Part shown: positions 43,554-56,393 of the stretch, in pieces
How the letters are laid out: each line of letters begins with the position of its first letter
Position numbering within the stretch: position 1 is the first letter of the stretch
DNA from: Anagrus nilaparvatae
Lineage: Eukaryota > Arthropoda > Insecta > Hymenoptera > Mymaridae
DNA length: 64,000 nt
NCBI GenBank assembly: GCA_022575985.1
Contig: JAKSXM010000129.1
Coordinates: 992,001 to 1,056,000, forward strand
Reading direction: 5' to 3'
Position numbers and translations under genes: made by a program
Notes under the pieces: model-generated
Told to the model about the DNA's origin: nothing
Seen by the model: only the letters and a program-made list of their open reading frames with translations
Database searches by the model: none

Positions 43554-43561
43554 GGATTAGG
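43554..43561. repeat. Possible 8-bp target-site duplication, left
   Basis: ggattagg, repeated at 45846-45853 around the foldback element. Confidence 0.6.
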
Positions 43562-45845
43562 GATCTGGCCATATTTTTCCCAATCTTTTTTTCCCAACGG
43601 GATTTTTTCCCAAACTATTATTTTTCCCAAAGCCTTTTTTTCCAACGTATTATTTTTCCCAAAAAAAAATAAGTTCCAAAGTAAAAATTCCCAAAGTAAA
43701 AATTTCCCAAAATAAAAATAAAAATAAAAATTTAATAATTTAAATTTATTTTAAGTTTTATTAAGTAGGGATAGGCGTGGAGATAAATTTTTTCTTAACT
43801 GTGCGCTAATAATGAGCATCACATTATTTGTTATTGGGTAATTCCATGGATAAATAATACAAAATGGAACGCGAGGTCTCAGAATTAAAAAATTTTATTT
43901 TTATTTGAAAAAACTACTTAAAATTAGATGATTCACCAAATCTGAAAGTTTTTTATAGATTTTTAAGAGAGTTATGCTGTTCTAAAGTTTTTTGGTAAAA
44001 TTGCTCTCCTCAGCCACCATTTTTGAAAGTTCCGTAAAAAAGCTCCGGAAAACGTTAAAAAATAAAAAAAAAAAAGGTTTTCGATGTAAAATTTGATGAG
44101 GAATTCGAATTTTCAGTCAGATTTTCCCCATTCTGTGCCCATTCGCGGAAAAGTTCAAATATCTGCCCTAAATTTGACAACTTTAAATGAAAATAGCCGA
44201 AAGGCTTCCCACTTAAAAAAAAATTTTTTCTTCTGAAATTTTTCGAAAAGTTCATACATATCATAGAAAAAATTTTCCTGAGGGTAATTTTTGATATAAG
44301 AGAGTAATGCTGATTTTAGTGAATTTTTCAATTTTCTCATTTTCGACTTGTTAGTTATTTTGCTAATTTCCCACTTAGTGACGTGACCAAATGAAAATCT
44401 GACAAAAAAATTGGATTCTGCAGGAAATTTTACAAGGGTATAGTAATTTTGGTAGCCTTAGAATGATACATCTCAATTTGACAAAATAAATAAAATTGAT
44501 TTTAAAAATATAGAAAAAGTGAAAATCGAAAAATGTGATTTTATTGATTTTTGTGTAGTTTTTAATCATTTATAGACATTTCGATGAAAAATAAACTCTA
44601 AACTTAAAAAAAAACTTATTTTTCATTATTAGTAAAACTAATTTTTGTTTCCCCAAAAGAAATACTTTTATTTTTAGATGTTTCATGATTTTTAGACTAA
44701 AAATGTAAAAAAATCAAGAAAATCCCATTTTAAAAATATTCATTTTTATTAAATTTTTATAATTAATTTTAATTATTTTGTCAAATTGAGATGTATCATT
44801 CTAAAGCTACCAAAATTACTATACCCTTGTAAAATTTCCTGCAGAAATCAATTTTTTTGTCATATTTTCATTTGGTCACGTGACTAAGTGGGAAATTAGC
44901 AAAATAACTAACAAGTCAAAAATGAGAAAATTGAAAAATTCACTAAAATCAGCATTACTCTCTTATATCAAAAATTACCCTCAGGAAAATTTTTTCTATG
45001 ATATATATGAACTTTTCGAAAAATTTCAAAAGAAAAAATTTTTTTTAGTGGGAAGCCTTTCGGCTATTTTCATTTAAAGTTGTCAAATTTAGGGTAGAAA
45101 TTTGAATTTTTGCGCGAATGGGCACAGAATGGGGAAAATCTGACTGAAAATTCGAATTCCTCATCAAATTTTACATCGAAAACCTTTTTTTTTTTTTTTT
45201 TTTAACGTTTTCCGGAGCTTTTTTACGGAACTTTCAAAAATAGTGGCTGAGGAGAGCAATTTTACCAAAAAACTTTAGAACAGCATAACTCTCTTAAAAA
45301 TCTATAAAAAACCTTCAGATTTGGTGAATCATCTAATTTTAAGTAGTTTTTTCGAATAAAAATAAAATTTTTTAATTCTGAGACCTCGCGTTCCATTTTT
45401 TGCTATTTATCCATGGAATTACCCTATTGCTAACTATTATTGCTAATTATAATATTAATTATTGAGTTATTATTAGATGAAATTCCAGAGGATTTTTTAT
45501 CAGTGAAATGCACCGTTTTTAAATAAAAAAAAATTACATATAATATTGTTTTAAAATATAATGAGTATGTAGAGAGTAGAAAAGTGCTTGAATAATTAGA
45601 ATTCATAGGTTACCATATAAAATTTTATATGATATCAAAAATTAACATTAAAGTAATTAAATAATTGTATTTGTTAAGCAGAAGGTGTAAATATAACTAA
45701 TTTTGTAACATAAATTTATTAAAATGTGTTTAAAAAAAAAATTATTTTTGGAAATTATTGGTTCATTGGAAATTTTTTTTTTGAGAAAAAATATTTTGGG
45801 AAAAAAACCTTGGGAAAAAAAGATTGGGAAAAATGTCGCTATACG
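43562..45845. mobile_element. 2.3-kb foldback element, non-autonomous
   Basis: Outer ends pair imperfectly ('atttttcccaatcttttttt' against 'aaaaaaagattgggaaaaat'). Inner arms ~43850-44560 and ~44740-45425 are close inverted copies ('ggaacgcgaggtctcagaat' against its complement near 45385). The short frames inside lie in the arms and look random. An 8-bp target duplication would fit a hAT-type mobiliser, which is inference. Confidence 0.8.
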
Positions 45846-45853
45846 GGATTAGG
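45846..45853. repeat. Possible 8-bp target-site duplication, right
   Basis: Copy of 43554-43561. Confidence 0.6.
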
Positions 45854-46008
45854 TGAAAGTCCCATAGCGATTTTTTAATGTTTCACAGATCAAATTAATT
45901 CAAATCCTGGTTTTGTGAATGTTAGATAATACTTATTAGAAAATACTTATAAATTGATCTGCCTTCCAGTCATTTAAAGATTTCGCACTAAAATTTACTT
46001 TCCTATAA

Positions 46009-46329
46009 ATGATTTTTGTTAAATGCTTAACCATTTTTGACCTAATGACCTGTAAACTGTCCAACACTGATGCCCATGAAGGCTTTGTATTAGGCAACTT
46101 ACTTTTTCTGATTTTCATAGATAATATCAGCTCCCATATTTTTTATGCAAAAAAAATAATTTTTGCTAACGATCTACATATTTATATACAAATCCCTGAG
46201 AAAGATTATAAATTTGATATTTCTCTGTTACAAAGCGATTTAAAAAACATAGAAATCTGGTTCTCTAAAAACCATTTTTACTTAATTAAAGAAAAATCAA
46301 ATTTTATCATTTTTGGCAACCAATATTAG
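46009..46329 (+). pseudogene. Reverse transcriptase fragment of a non-LTR element
   Basis: 'HEGFVLGNLLFLIFIDNIS' corresponds to RT motif B and 'FANDLHIYIQ' to motif C with the first catalytic Asp changed to Asn. 'IEIWFSKNHFYL' follows as motif D. The fragment is short and decayed. It is a different copy from that at 47240. Confidence 0.7.
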
Positions 46330-47239
46330 TATTTCTACGCTAACAAAACTAGTTTCTACTTCTCGGGTTACCCCTATTACCAAATCTACCTTTTTTCTGT
46401 AAAGGCTAAGATATTTTAAAATTTTCATCAACATAAACGTTTATTTTCACTCCGTAAACGTTTAGTCAATTATTTAATTTTTTCTATTTTCAATTATAGC
46501 ACTTTTCCAATAGGTATCTTTTTAGGATAGTAATATGACTAACTACAAGAATTTCATAATTACACACTTAGATTAAATTAAATTAGATTAAGTTAAACAA
46601 AAACTATGTTTGTGAAACCAAATGTTTGAAAACCCAAAAATATCTGCATGTTTCTGACATATATATGTCACAGCCTACTTTTCTACTAGAGACCTACGTT
46701 CTCGCCTTCCCTGCGCTTTGCTTAGCTCTGTTCCTTCCATTTACTTATCCAAGCCTAATATTTACCAATATCTTTCACAACAAGACGCCTTATCATCCTT
46801 TTCATCAAAATTTCTCAAAAGTTTCATAAAGACTTGAAGATCTTTTCCCGCTCATGTCTCTTCTGATTACTTCTTCTTTGTCTTATCTTTTCCTTCTCTT
46901 CATATTTTCAACCTATATTTTAAGAATTAAAAATTTATAAATTTAGAGAAATTCATAAATAAAAACAATTATACGCTATAATAAGATATGGTATGATATG
47001 ATGTAGATTACAAAAATTGAACTTTTTATATAATTTAATAAACTATTATGGTTTTGGTTTTTAAAATTTTCTCTCAAGGAAAATATATTTAATATCGCAT
47101 CAGAATTGATTACAATACTGCCCTTTTTATCCTTTAAAATAAAATCTTCTTTTAAAGCGCAAAATTTTATATTAGGATGATGAAATAATCGAATGAGTTT
47201 TCGCATATTATGTTTGTCATCTATAGATTTAATTTCTAT
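46330..47239. other. Stretch without recognisable genes
   Basis: Nothing coding was assigned. The pyrimidine-rich part 46700-46910 is unlike its neighbours but has no frame of note. Confidence 0.45.
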
Positions 47240-49560
47240 TAGACAATTTTGAAACTAACTTACACCTAGATTCGGCTGTAACTACTCTCAGTAAGTACTT
47301 TCAGGCTGCGATTGATAAGCTAGTGCCTCTGAAAACTATCAATACCAAAAAACCGAAACACCCATGGTTTGAAAATAAATTACATTTTTTGATACTAAAG
47401 CGTAAGTCCATCGAACGTCCCTATCTTAATTCTAAAAATACCTCTCTTTTAAATGATCTTTTTCAGCTCACTGAAGAAACAGAATCGCTCTCAGATATTT
47501 CATTTAACACATTTACATGCAAAAGACTCGACGAAGCAATTGAAAATAACAGAGACATATGGCGTGAAATGAGACACCTAGGACTGTTACCCGACCCCTC
47601 GCAGTGATCTTCATGGCTTCTTCCCAAATGATCTCAATAAATATTATGCTGGTGTCCCAACTTCACCCGTGAAGAACATTGATGAAACTTGTGAGCTGAT
47701 TAACTCAGCATCCAATTATGAGGTTACCCTGAATGATCTCATTTTGGCAGTAGCTCATTTTCAATTACAAGCTACAGTGAAACTTTTTAACGCGTCACTT
47801 ACAGGAGGGGCGTTTCCTATAGCTTGGAAAAAATCATTACTAGTAGCGATTAAAAAGAACTCTATTCCATCTTTGAATTCAGATTTCTGCCCTGTTGCAC
47901 TCTTGTGCTGGCAAAGGTACTTATAAAGCTGGCACATGACGAAATCACCAACTATATAGGACAGAACAAGTTGTTGGAACTATTACAAACTGGATTTAGA
48001 CCTTACAGCAGTACATAAACAGTCCTATTAAAATTAACAGAGGACATACGGTTTTGCAAAAGTAAAAGATTAATAACATTACTGCTGAAGTTTGATTTCA
48101 GCAAGGCCTTTGATTTCATTGCACCATCTAAGTTAATAGTCAAACTAAAATCTATGGGATTTTCAAAAAGTGCCTTGCTGTGGATCAAATCTTATCTTCA
48201 AGACAGAAAATTGCATTTCACTATAAAAACATCTTCCTCTGACCCCATTGGAGTTAATCTTGGCGTCCTACATGGGTCTGTACTAGGACAGTTCTTGTTC
48301 TGCCTTTATATAAATGATGTTAAAGATCATCTTGATAAAGACATTTTCTGCCTACTGTATTCAGATGACTTAAAAGTTTATGCACAAGCCCCTCCTTAGA
48401 ACACAAATCAGGCAATTGAGAAGCTTTCATTAGCGGCTCATAATATCAATATGTGGGCTCAAAGGTATCTTTGAGACTAAACCCAGATAAGATAAAAGCC
48501 ATATATTTTGGTACCAATTATTTTGTAGACCAACTCGACCGACTTAATTTACCACGAGTTATTGTAAGTGAAGGAGTAACTGTATTGTTTGTAAAAGAAG
48601 TTAAGAGCCTTTGAGTAATCTTAGACAGCAAATTATTTTGGGAACCACATTTCACATCAATGGGTAAAAAGATTACTAGAGTTCTCTACACTCTCAGGTT
48701 CATTAGGCAGTGTACAACTGAGGCCCTTTGTGCAAGCTTTAGTAGCTTCTTACTTGGATAATTGTTTGGCTGTATATTTAGACTGCTCGACAAACTTAAA
48801 AGACAGAATTCAAAGGTTAAGTAACACATGTCTGAGATATATATTTGGGATTAGCAGAGACACGCACATTACTCCTTATAGGGAAAGACTAGGGTGGCTA
48901 ACTTTCAATACTCGTAGGATATATTTTACAAAATAAATTAAAAACAATAAATTTTTTATTAAAAATAAAAATTTTATTTTTTCCGTCTTATAGTGACAAG
49001 TCAATTATTATAAACTGACGCGTGAGATTACATATCTCGAAACGCGTCAGTTTATAATAATTGACTTGTCACTATAAGACGGAAAAAATAAAATTTTTAT
49101 TTTTAATAAAAAATTTATTGTTTTTAATTTATTTTTTAAATTATATAGTGAACGGACACATAAAATAAAAAAATGTTTTACCTATATATTTTACATCCAT
49201 TATTTTGTATAAAATTCTCTGCCTACACCAATCCAACTATTTAACCTCTATTTTAGTGAGATACATCCTAAAAGAGACTGCCAGAGGTGAGCTAAAAACA
49301 CGTGATTTAATCATACCTGTGCTTGAAAAATGGAATGGTGATTTTTCATTTCAAGTGCAAGGCATAAAAAGCTGGAACTCTCTTCCTTCACAAATACGTT
49401 TCCTCCCTTTACTAAATTCTTTCAAAACAGGCCTATTTGAGTATCTGAGAACCTCTAATCATACAAGTCAGATTTGCCAGAATTTAAATGTATTGATATC
49501 GCCAATAATTATTATTTACTTGTTGTTTTATAGTTTTAGCTCTACTTAGTTGTAAATTGA
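47240..49560 (+). pseudogene. CR1/Jockey-like non-LTR reverse transcriptase, decayed
   Basis: Pieces in order: linker between endonuclease and RT (47240-47607, 'PKHPWFENKLHFLILKRKS'); RT start ('FNASLTGGAFPIAWKKSLLV'); 'LLELLQTGFRPYSS' with an adjacent TAA (~48015); motif A 'LLKFDFSKAFDFIA'; motif B 'GVLHGSVLGQFLFCLYINDV'; motif C 'LLYSDDLKVYA' (~48360); and a C-terminal part to 49549 ('KSWNSLPSQIRFLP'). Several frameshifts and stops. A hairpin element splits it at 48930-49136. The clade assignment is by general motif pattern. Confidence 0.8.
48930..49136. mobile_element. Near-perfect hairpin MITE
   Basis: The arms 48930-49022 and 49043-49136 are almost exact inverted copies (~93 bp; for example 'tgacaagtcaattattataa' against its complement) around a 20-base loop. 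It interrupts the RT pseudogene, so it arrived later. No target duplication could be fixed, since the flanks are A/T runs. Confidence 0.88.
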
Positions 49561-49785
49561 CTGTGATGTATATTATCGTATGCAAATGATTTGGTAAAAA
49601 TAAATAGTTTTACTAAAATATCTATTTAAAATATCTATTCTGTTACCGTGACACTGCTAAAATTTTTTATTAGTTTATATTTGTTATTTAATTTATATAT
49701 TCTAACCAAAACTGATATATCTGTCATACTATATTTCATTTTATGTATCAAGTTTTGTATTGGAACAAATAAAATACTATTTACA
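49561..49785. other. 3' flank of the RT pseudogene
   Basis: AT-rich, without genes. Confidence 0.5.
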
Positions 49786-49985
49786 TTACACCCCCCCCTA
49801 AAAACGTAAATTTTTCACCACGCCCCCTCTAAAAGCGTAAATATTTCAACCTCCCCCTAAAATCGTTACTTAATAACCCCCCCTAAAAACGTCAATATAT
49901 CAACCTCCCTAAAAATGTTACTTTTTACCCCCCCCCCACCCTAAAAACATCAATATTTCACCCCCCTCCCTACCAAACTAAATTT
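49786..49985. repeat. C-rich minisatellite 'ccccctaaaaacgt(c/t)aatatttcac'
   Basis: About six degenerate units of roughly 30 bp with strand-asymmetric C runs (up to nine C). Confidence 0.85.
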
Positions 49986-52319
49986 TTTCAAATACTGAAT
50001 CTAATGAACATGTTCCAGGTTAACATTTTAATGTAACGTTGCGTAAAAATTATGTATTATGTCTAGCCTGAAGCTGTATTAAACATGTTTCATGCATTAA
50101 GGTTGTGTTTACACAAACCGCTTATAAGTATTAAAGTATAAAATATTAATTCAAAAAAAAATAGTTATTAATAGTTTTTTATAATAATATATTAAACATA
50201 AAATTAATAGTAAATATTAATATATATAACAAACGCGAGTTATAAAAAAAATATATTTTACAAAGATACATATTGGCTGGTTGATCTCACTATGCTCTGC
50301 CTATTTAGACAATAATGTTTGTTCATTTATTATTTTTTAGGCACGATCATACTTTATTTTATAATATTATATTAGGAAAAACTCGATAAAATTAAAAAAT
50401 AAATTATAAAAAAATTTTCAGTTTGTATTTATTTTTACCTCCTCCAGTTTAGCTAAAATTTATTGATTAATCGTCGAGTAATCAGAAAAACACTGGTTTA
50501 ACATATCCAATAAATAAAAAAAAAATAATAATATGAGATGAAGTTTTTTTTAAATTGTAACTGATCTGAACGATTTCTAATGAACTCTTCTCAAAAAATA
50601 CTAATTAACAGTTAAAAAATTATTTTTTATAACTTATGAATATTTTTATGTAAGCCCAAATAAAAGAAAAAATTTTTTTGATACTTATTTATCAGTGCAT
50701 CATAAAAATAAATCATAAATAAAAATTTGCAATTTATGAGGGTCTGGATTCTATCAAGGTTTTATAAAGTGAAATCACTCAATAAATATGTGATCCTGCC
50801 TAAATTAAAAAAGCTATATCTTTATCATAATTCATTCTGATTTTTTTTTTCATACAATATAAACATTGCAATATGCAAATCTTGATTTTAGTAGATACCC
50901 AAACACTGATTTTATTAAAATTTTCTGAATTTGATCCAAAAACTATTTTGGAACAAAGAAGAATTAATAATTTTAAATATTTTTATACAATGATAGTATT
51001 AGAATATTGTTATTGAATTTAGCAGAATATAAATATAAGTGTAAATGTAAATAATCTCTTTATTTTACATGTTACAAAAATCTGATATAGAATAACATAG
51101 TATAAAAAATATAAAATATAAAATAGATAAAAATTAAAAAAAAAAAAAAATTAAAAAGAAGTAAATAAGATACTGTAACATAATGACATATTGGCCCCAA
51201 TGAAGGGCGCATAAGTTAAATAAAAGAATTTAGAATGATTTACGTTAAAGATATTTAACGAAATTTGATCACAAGTCTAGAAAAGGTACGAATTCGAAAG
51301 CTTGTGTAATCTGCTAATGAGCAGTTAACACTTTCTCCAATTCTAAGAATTGGTCGAGATTCCACCAGGCTTCAGGTTTTTTGGTATTGGCCCACGTTAG
51401 GTTAAATTAGGTTAGGTTAGATTGATTATCCAATTTTTGATATTATATTTAGAGCTTTTTTTGTTGATATCTAGCATTTTTAGATTACTTGGTAATTGAT
51501 TATATAATTTTATTGCTTAATAGCTGTATACTTTCTTACCAACCTTCAGCGTACACCTTGGTACTTCAATTGATTTACTTCTTGTTTAATTGTTACTTTT
51601 AATAAATTTATCTTTTAAAATTTGATAATCCTGTATGAGTGATTTTAGTAAGTAAGTTTGTTGGATATTAATAAGAATCTTTAAAGTTTTATTACTTTTA
51701 TATTCTTTATTATTAATAATTATGTTTACAAAATTAATAATTGATAAACTGATAAAATATGAATTAGCAGAAAATTATAAACCACTTCATTTGAAAATGA
51801 TAAAGTATTATTATTGACAACTATGTAACTAATTAATGAATCATTGATAATGTTTATATTAGTTCTGGTAAAATATTATTAGGCTTTTATAAAATACTGA
51901 ATAATTATATGTCCGACTAGAAGTTCTTAGATAATTAAATAAGCCTGATTTAAAGGAGTTAATTTAAGAAATAAATTGTATTGATGAAGGCAGAGAGTTC
52001 CAGATTTTCAGCCCTTGTACTTGAAATGCATAATATTAACTCACTTCTAGTTGTCTCTATATGAACGTACTTAGTAAAAATTGCTGTAAAATAGTCTATT
52101 AAACGCTAACGATGAATTTTATTTATAACAATAAATTTTATTCAATTCTGCGTGCCAACCTCCATAAAGGGTAAAGAATAATGTCCACTAAAATTATGTC
52201 CAGGGATCAATTTTTAAATTTTTATATTATAAATAATATCTGAATTACGCTTCGCGTGCCTACTCAGTAGAAATAAAAATAATATCATTATTTAAGCATA
52301 CAAAAGAAAAAAATTTTTA
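49986..52319. other. AT-rich stretch without genes
   Basis: No coding sequence seen over 2.3 kb. The only notable item is the telomere-like string at 51397. Confidence 0.5.
51397..51420 (+). repeat. Short interstitial TTAGG-type telomeric string
   Basis: TTAGG TTAAA TTAGG TTAGG TTAG, five units with one altered. TTAGG is the ancestral insect telomere repeat. Confidence 0.7.
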
Positions 52320-54265
52320 ATTGGTTTGAGTTACACTAGCGTAACCTAAGAAAGTAGGCTATAATATAGTAACTACACGTCAAGCCTTATACAAACATAT
52401 CCTAAGGAAGTAGATTGTAATAAAAGCAACACGTCAAGCCATACACTAGCGTTACCTAAGGATGTGGTATATAATAAGAAAAGCAATGCGTTAAGCCTTA
52501 CACTAGTATAACCTAATATAGTTGTATATAATAAAATAACGACACGTCAAGGCTTACACTAACATAACCTAAGAAAGTAGCCTACAAAAAAACGACACGT
52601 CAAGCTTTACACTAACATAATCTAAGGAAGTAGACTATTATAAGCAACGACCCATCAAGCCGTACACTAACAAAACCTAAGGAAGTAGACTATAATAAAA
52701 TAACGGCACGTCAAGCTTTACACTAACATAAACTAAGGAAGTAGGCTATTATAAAAAACGACACGTCAAGCCCTACACTAACATAACCTAAGGAAGTAGT
52801 CTATAATAAAATAACGATACGTCAAGCCCTACACTAACATAACCTAAGGAAGTAGATAACCTAAGGAAGTAGTCTATAATAAAATAACGATACTTCAAGC
52901 CCTACACTAACATAACCTAAGGAAGTAGACTATAATAAAAAACGACACGTCAAGCCTTACACTAATATAACCTAAGGAAGAAGAATATAATAAAAATGAC
53001 ACGTCAAGCCTTACACTAATATAACCTAAGAAAGGAGGCCAGAATAAAATAACGACATGTCAAGCTTAACACTAACATAACCAAAGGAAATAGAATATAA
53101 TAAAAAACGGCACATCAAGACTTACACTGGCGTAACCTACGGAAGTAGATTATAAAAAAAATGACGCGTCAAGCCATACACTAGCGTAACCTAGGGAAGT
53201 AGGCTATAATAAGGCAACGAAGCGTCAAGCCTTAGACTAGCGTAACCTAGAGAAGTAGGCTATAATAAAATAACAAAACGTCAAGCCTTACACTAACATA
53301 ATCTAAGGAAGTAGACTATTATAAAAAATGACGCTTTAAGCCTTACACTAGCGTAACCTAAGGAATTAGGCTATAATATAGTAACTACACGTCAAGCCTT
53401 ACACCAAAATATCCTAAGGAAGTAGACTGTAATAAAAGCGACACGCAAAGCTATACACTAACATAACCTAAGGAAGTAGACTATTATAAAAAACGACGCT
53501 TTAAGCCTTACACTAGCGTAACCTAAGGAAGAAGGCTACAATATAGTAACGCGTGCAACCTTACACTAACATAACCTAAGGAAGAAGAATATAATAAAAA
53601 TGAAACGTCATGCCTTACACTAATATAACCTAAGGAAGTAGGCACTAATAAAATAACGACACATCAAGCCTTACACTATTATAACCTAAGAAAGTAGACT
53701 ATAATAAAACGACAAATCAAATCTTCACTAGCTTACCTAAGGAAGTAGGCTATAATAAGGCAACGACACATCTAGCCTTAGACTAGCGTAACCTAAGGAA
53801 GTAGGCTATAATAAAAAATGACGAGTCAAGCCTTACACTAGCTTAAACTAAGGAAGTAGGCACTAATAAAATAACGACACATCAAGCCTTACATTAATAT
53901 AACCTAAGAAAGTAGACTATAATAAAACGACACATCAAGCCTTACACTAGCTTACCTAAGAAAGTTGGCTATAATAAGGCAACGACACGTCTAGCCTTAC
54001 ACTAGCGTTACCTAAGGATGTGGTATATAATAAGAAATGCTATATGTTAAGCTTTACACTAACATAACCTAAGGAAGTAGACTGTAATAAAATAACGACA
54101 CGTCAAGCCTTACACTAATATAACCTAAGAAAGTAGACTATAAAAAAACGACACATCAAGCCTTACACTAGCTTACCTAAGGAAGTATAATATAGTATAA
54201 GTATATAATAAGGAAGAATATTACGGCAACTACACGTCTAGCTTTAGACTAGCGTAACCTATAAT
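52320..54265. repeat. Satellite array, ~55-bp unit, about 35 copies
   Basis: The consensus runs 'cacgtcaagccttacactaa' then 'cataacctaaggaagtagac' then 'tataataaaataacga'. Unit length varies from about 50 to 57. The core 'aacctaaggaagtag' is the best kept part. No open frame of note and no flanking gene. Confidence 0.93.
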
Positions 54266-55144
54266 TAAATGAATAAATAAGAGAACTACCTTAAAACTTC
54301 TTTAACATGAAATGGTATAGATTAATTAACTGCATTTTTTTGCTATTGTAATATCACAAATCACACTTATTTTACTTCTTATAAATTAAAAAATAATATT
54401 AATTTTTAAAATAAGATAGTTTTTTATCAGATATAATTAAATTAAAATTTTTGCGTGTGATTTTATATTATTTATTTTTTTACTAAGTATTTTATCAAAT
54501 GTATTTTTAAATTAAAACAAAACATTGGGTAGTTTGAAAAAGAGAAATATTTTAAAATTTTACTCCAAAAAAATAAAAAAATTAAATCTGTTGACTTTTG
54601 GTAAGAAAAAGAAAGGTTGTTATATAAAATACGGTACTGTTAGGTTCAAATTAATTAAATATAAAATACCAAGAATTACGTCTAGACAGATTTATTAGAA
54701 ATAAAATAATATGGTATTATAATTAAAAATGCTTCATCAGCATCATCATTCCGAGAAACCGCACGTGCAAGAAAGTGCATAATAAGACCTCACACGAAGT
54801 ACGGAAGGTGGGAATAAAGCCACCCCCATCATGCGCTTGACAGACTAATTACCAATGATTGAAGACACTGTTACTAAGGACACTAAATTTTCCGCGTTAA
54901 GCCAATTACGCGCATCGATCTCCTCCTCAACTCCCATGGCATAAACCCTTTAAAAGCTCTCACAAAAGCTCCTGAGAGGCAGAACGAACTGAAATACAGA
55001 ACTGACTGAACTAACTAACTTGTACTCAGGTTGTCTCTCTACCGCTATTAAGAGATCTAAGCACGGCCAGCCATTTTATAAGTCAATAAGTCAGCATTTT
55101 AATAACAAAAAGGACTTAGTTATTTGAATTCCTGTCACCAGTAA
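54266..55144 (+). promoter_or_regulatory. Probable 5' LTR/leader of the Gypsy element
   Basis: From about 54730 the DNA is less AT-rich than its surroundings, with a TATA-like 'ataaaccctttaaaa' near 54942. Exact LTR borders cannot be set because no second LTR is in the window. Confidence 0.4.
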
Positions 55145-55600
55145 ATGAGTTTAGCCAACAGGCTAAACCCGAATAAGAATATCCTCATTTATCTGTGTTT
55201 ATTCACAACCAAACACAACAAATTGGACGCTCCGGTGGGATATTCGGAGGTGTCAGGAATAGATAATCAAAAAAAATTGGAAATTTTTTTTGCAAGCAGC
55301 AAAGAGATTTTGAGAAAAATCAATAATTTTTCAAAAAAAAAGGACATCCAGATAAATACCAAAATCTTACATAGAAGGAAAGAACATCGTATACATTCAG
55401 GCGCCCAAACAAGGATTTTACCACTCTACGGGAAATTATTCTACAAGAACAAAAAGGGATCAAGACGCAAAATCAATATCATTGGAGTTCAGTCAACAGG
55501 ACCAGCGGTATCCAGAGATCGAGAGAGCCAAGCAGTACCGAAGTCATCCAAACGACAGAAAATGTCAGGAAACTGGATTTTCATCTTTGCAGTACTGTGA
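55145..55600 (+). CDS. Leader open frame of the Gypsy element, unknown
   Basis: 151 codons, basic, with no recognised motif ('LEIFFASSKEILRKINNF'). It lies upstream of gag. It may be a chance frame or a decayed product of the element. Confidence 0.3.
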   Translation: MSLANRLNPNKNILIYLCLFTTKHNKLDAPVGYSEVSGIDNQKKLEIFFASSKEILRKINNFSKKKDIQINTKILHRRKEHRIHSGAQTRILPLYGKLFYKNKKGSRRKINIIGVQSTGPAVSRDRESQAVPKSSKRQKMSGNWIFIFAVL

Positions 55601-56393
55601 GTACATTTTAGTTAAAATTTTTTAAATAAACATTCGAGACAATAAACATTTCGACGTAACTTACAAATCAGAATATTTTACTATCAATACACTTATATAC
55701 TTAATTACGAAAAATACTACTAATATATACATCTACAAAAAACTTCTGATCTACACGTAATACATTTGCCTTTGAAATTACACAAAATATCTTAGTAATA
55801 CCTTTACTGAATTGATTAAACCTAGCAATACGCGACTTGCGGGCAGTAATTTATTTTGATAATTCATAATAATCTTATTTTAACAAGGGTTAATTCCAAA
55901 AAAATATATAATAATAAATAATAAGAATAAAAAAAAATTAACATATTAACACCTAATATTAGGCAAACATTCACATATTCCATAACCCCTTGGATATAGA
56001 CAGCAAGCAAGCAGCTTAGATTTTGTGCAAAGAAAGCTTGAATTTTGCAAAATCTTACCAAACTAACTACGCACGCGCAAAAAGCATTTAGCATTAAACG
56101 AATTTACATTTAGCAACATATATATAGGGCAGTCTATAAAATAGAACTTTCACGTTTTTCTCTTCTTTAACTGATAATTTTTTTTTTTTGAATAAACTAT
56201 CGAAAACCATTAAAAAAAAAATTTTTTTTTTAAACCTTGCATTAATATCTTGTTCTAAATCCAAAATCATAAATATAAATATTACAAAATTCCACCCAAA
56301 CATAAAATAAAAATTAAAGAAAAATTTAGGAAATTTAAAAATATCGTAAAAAATTTAAGAATCGGAAGAAATAATATCTCGGATTTAGGTGAT
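55601..56393. other. Gypsy leader, AT-rich
   Basis: No gene was recognised. It precedes the gag start. Confidence 0.45.

Noticed and set aside
43562..45077. Short frames in both arms of the 43.5-45.8 kb foldback
   Set aside because: They occur as mirror pairs in the arms and are Phe/Lys-rich chance frames.
52320..54265. CRISPR-like array
   Set aside because: There are no unique spacers of constant length; whole units are related, and the DNA is eukaryotic. It is a satellite.
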